A stretch of DNA of 64,000 nucleotides from Coneutiohabitans sp964457925 (GTDB lineage: Bacteria > Zhuqueibacterota > Zhuqueibacteria > Zhuqueibacterales > Zhuqueibacteraceae): assembly GCA_964457925.1 (NCBI GenBank), contig CAYWGH010000007.1:145759-209758 (forward strand). The letters are read 5' to 3'. The position numbers were made by a program, and so were the translations under genes. The notes below the pieces were generated by a model that was not told the DNA's origin, ran no database searches, and worked only from the letters and a program-made list of their open reading frames with translations. Each line of letters opens with the position of its first letter. Position 1 is the stretch's first letter. This document shows positions 63,452-64,000 of the stretch, piece by piece.

Positions 63452-64000
63452 ATGCTTCTTATTGCGTGTTCATATCGTTTTCACCTGGCGCAGAACGCTG
63501 ATAACAGCCCGCGGCTGCTTTTCAAGCCATTCGTTCAATCAGTGAAATAACGATACTGAATTTGTTTTATTTTTGCAACTCACTTTCCCACATATGTTCG
63601 TTGTTGCGCCTTGGGCGATTCGTTTTTCAAACATAGAAAATATTTTGCCCGTCCTTCTCCACAAAATTGGGGTCCCGAAAAAAGCTTTCTTAAATCTTTG
63701 GAGATTCCACTATTGTAGGCTGAGTTTAAGGCTGCTCGAAGAGCTTTGATTTTCACCTTATTTGAAAATTGGAAGAGGCCATTTAAAGTGGATTCGCTGC
63801 TTTAAAAAGATTTTCTGTAAGTGGATTTCACTACAAGCGAATACCGCCTTGCTGTATCCGCTTCCCCAAAATCCGCAGTGAATTGTCCTTTGCGATTTGC
63901 CACCTGCTCTGTTTCAATCCCAACAGGTTCGATTCAAAACCTTCAGTGTCATCGGGCACTTGAAAACCCGCCAGTCGTGGGCAGTTCAAAATCCGCCAGG
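63452..64000. other. Intergenic region without recognisable gene
   Basis: About 550 bases to the window edge. It holds the degenerate relative of the 7156 hairpin (about 63824-63870), a 30-base CRISPR-like repeat (63911-63940) and an AAAACCCGCCAG/AAAATCCGCCAG near-direct repeat at the very end. No open frame looks protein-like. Confidence 0.5.
63911..63940. repeat. Solitary CRISPR-like repeat unit
   Basis: A 30-base unit beginning GTTTCAATCCCAACAGG and ending GATTCAAAAC, the form of common type I/III CRISPR repeats. No second copy appears in the 59 bases to its right or within 100 bases on its left, so no array is called. Confidence 0.35.

Noticed and set aside
63911..64000. A CRISPR array at the right edge
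   Set aside because: Only one repeat-like unit is visible. A second unit should start within the last 20-30 bases and does not.

Overview
The window reads as a piece of a Gram-negative bacterial chromosome of moderately high GC. It carries an outer-membrane TolC-type channel with MacAB-like efflux genes, a proton-pumping complex I, a SdhCAB-type succinate dehydrogenase, TatC, GlnS and NrdR. No rRNA or tRNA gene was recognised. The mix of a bifunctional formiminotransferase-cyclodeaminase with a zinc-finger-like insert, two MacB-type ABC clusters, LytS/LytTR regulation and many decayed toxin-antitoxin modules resembles uncultured FCB-group lineages (candidate division KSB1 or Calditrichota-like). 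That placement is inference, not a computed result.

Layout. 1-4.3 kb: 3' end of a nuo operon (nuoL partial, nuoM, nuoN) closed by a strong terminator. 4.4-7.1 kb: an eIF2B-like protein and a leucyl aminopeptidase. 7.5-12.8 kb: a compact nucleotide-sugar cassette (WbmS-like deacetylase, formyltransferase, epimerase/dehydratase, and a one-chain acyltransferase/zinc-knuckle/PLP aminotransferase fusion) interrupted by a gene with two in-frame TGA codons. 13-15.5 kb: a shattered HEPN/MNT module and an exported acetamidase-TPR fusion. 15.6-21.2 kb (minus): an ABC efflux operon split by an AT-rich HNH-nuclease insert. 21.4-23.8 kb: moaC, an Hsp20 gene with an excellent sigma-54 promoter match, a FmdB-like zinc ribbon and a MATE remnant. 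24.3-30.1 kb: FTCD, then a glycosyltransferase-39/LytS/LytTR overlapping trio. 30.2-37.7 kb (minus): a complete Yip1/TolC/adaptor/ATPase/two-permease efflux operon. 37.8-48.3 kb (minus): CCA/poly(A) polymerase family protein, a hicAB module broken by a mobile repeat, HAD phosphatase, GH13 amylase, S9 oligopeptidase, M24 aminopeptidase and GlnS. 48.8-57.8 kb (plus): sdhCAB, glyA, nrdR, tatC, dcd, PHP, MBL and HD genes. 58.4-59.5 kb: ruins of a SNF2 helicase and its zinc-finger partner. 60-63.4 kb: isopropylmalate dehydrogenase-like protein, Uma2 nuclease, an exported orphan and a short asparaginase-domain protein.

The most notable unexplained structure is not a single gene. First, there is a roughly 115-bp family with terminal inverted repeats (four copies), each flanked by TA dinucleotides. 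One copy sits inside a hicB reading frame whose two halves are recognisable on either side, so it is a MITE that has moved. Second, there is a separate palindromic REP-like family (five copies) carrying CTTCACAAGATTC. Third, every toxin-antitoxin or defence-like locus I could recognise (HEPN/MNT, HEPN fragment, HicAB, HNH plus small partner, SNF2 helicase plus partner) is broken. Only the housekeeping and efflux genes are intact.
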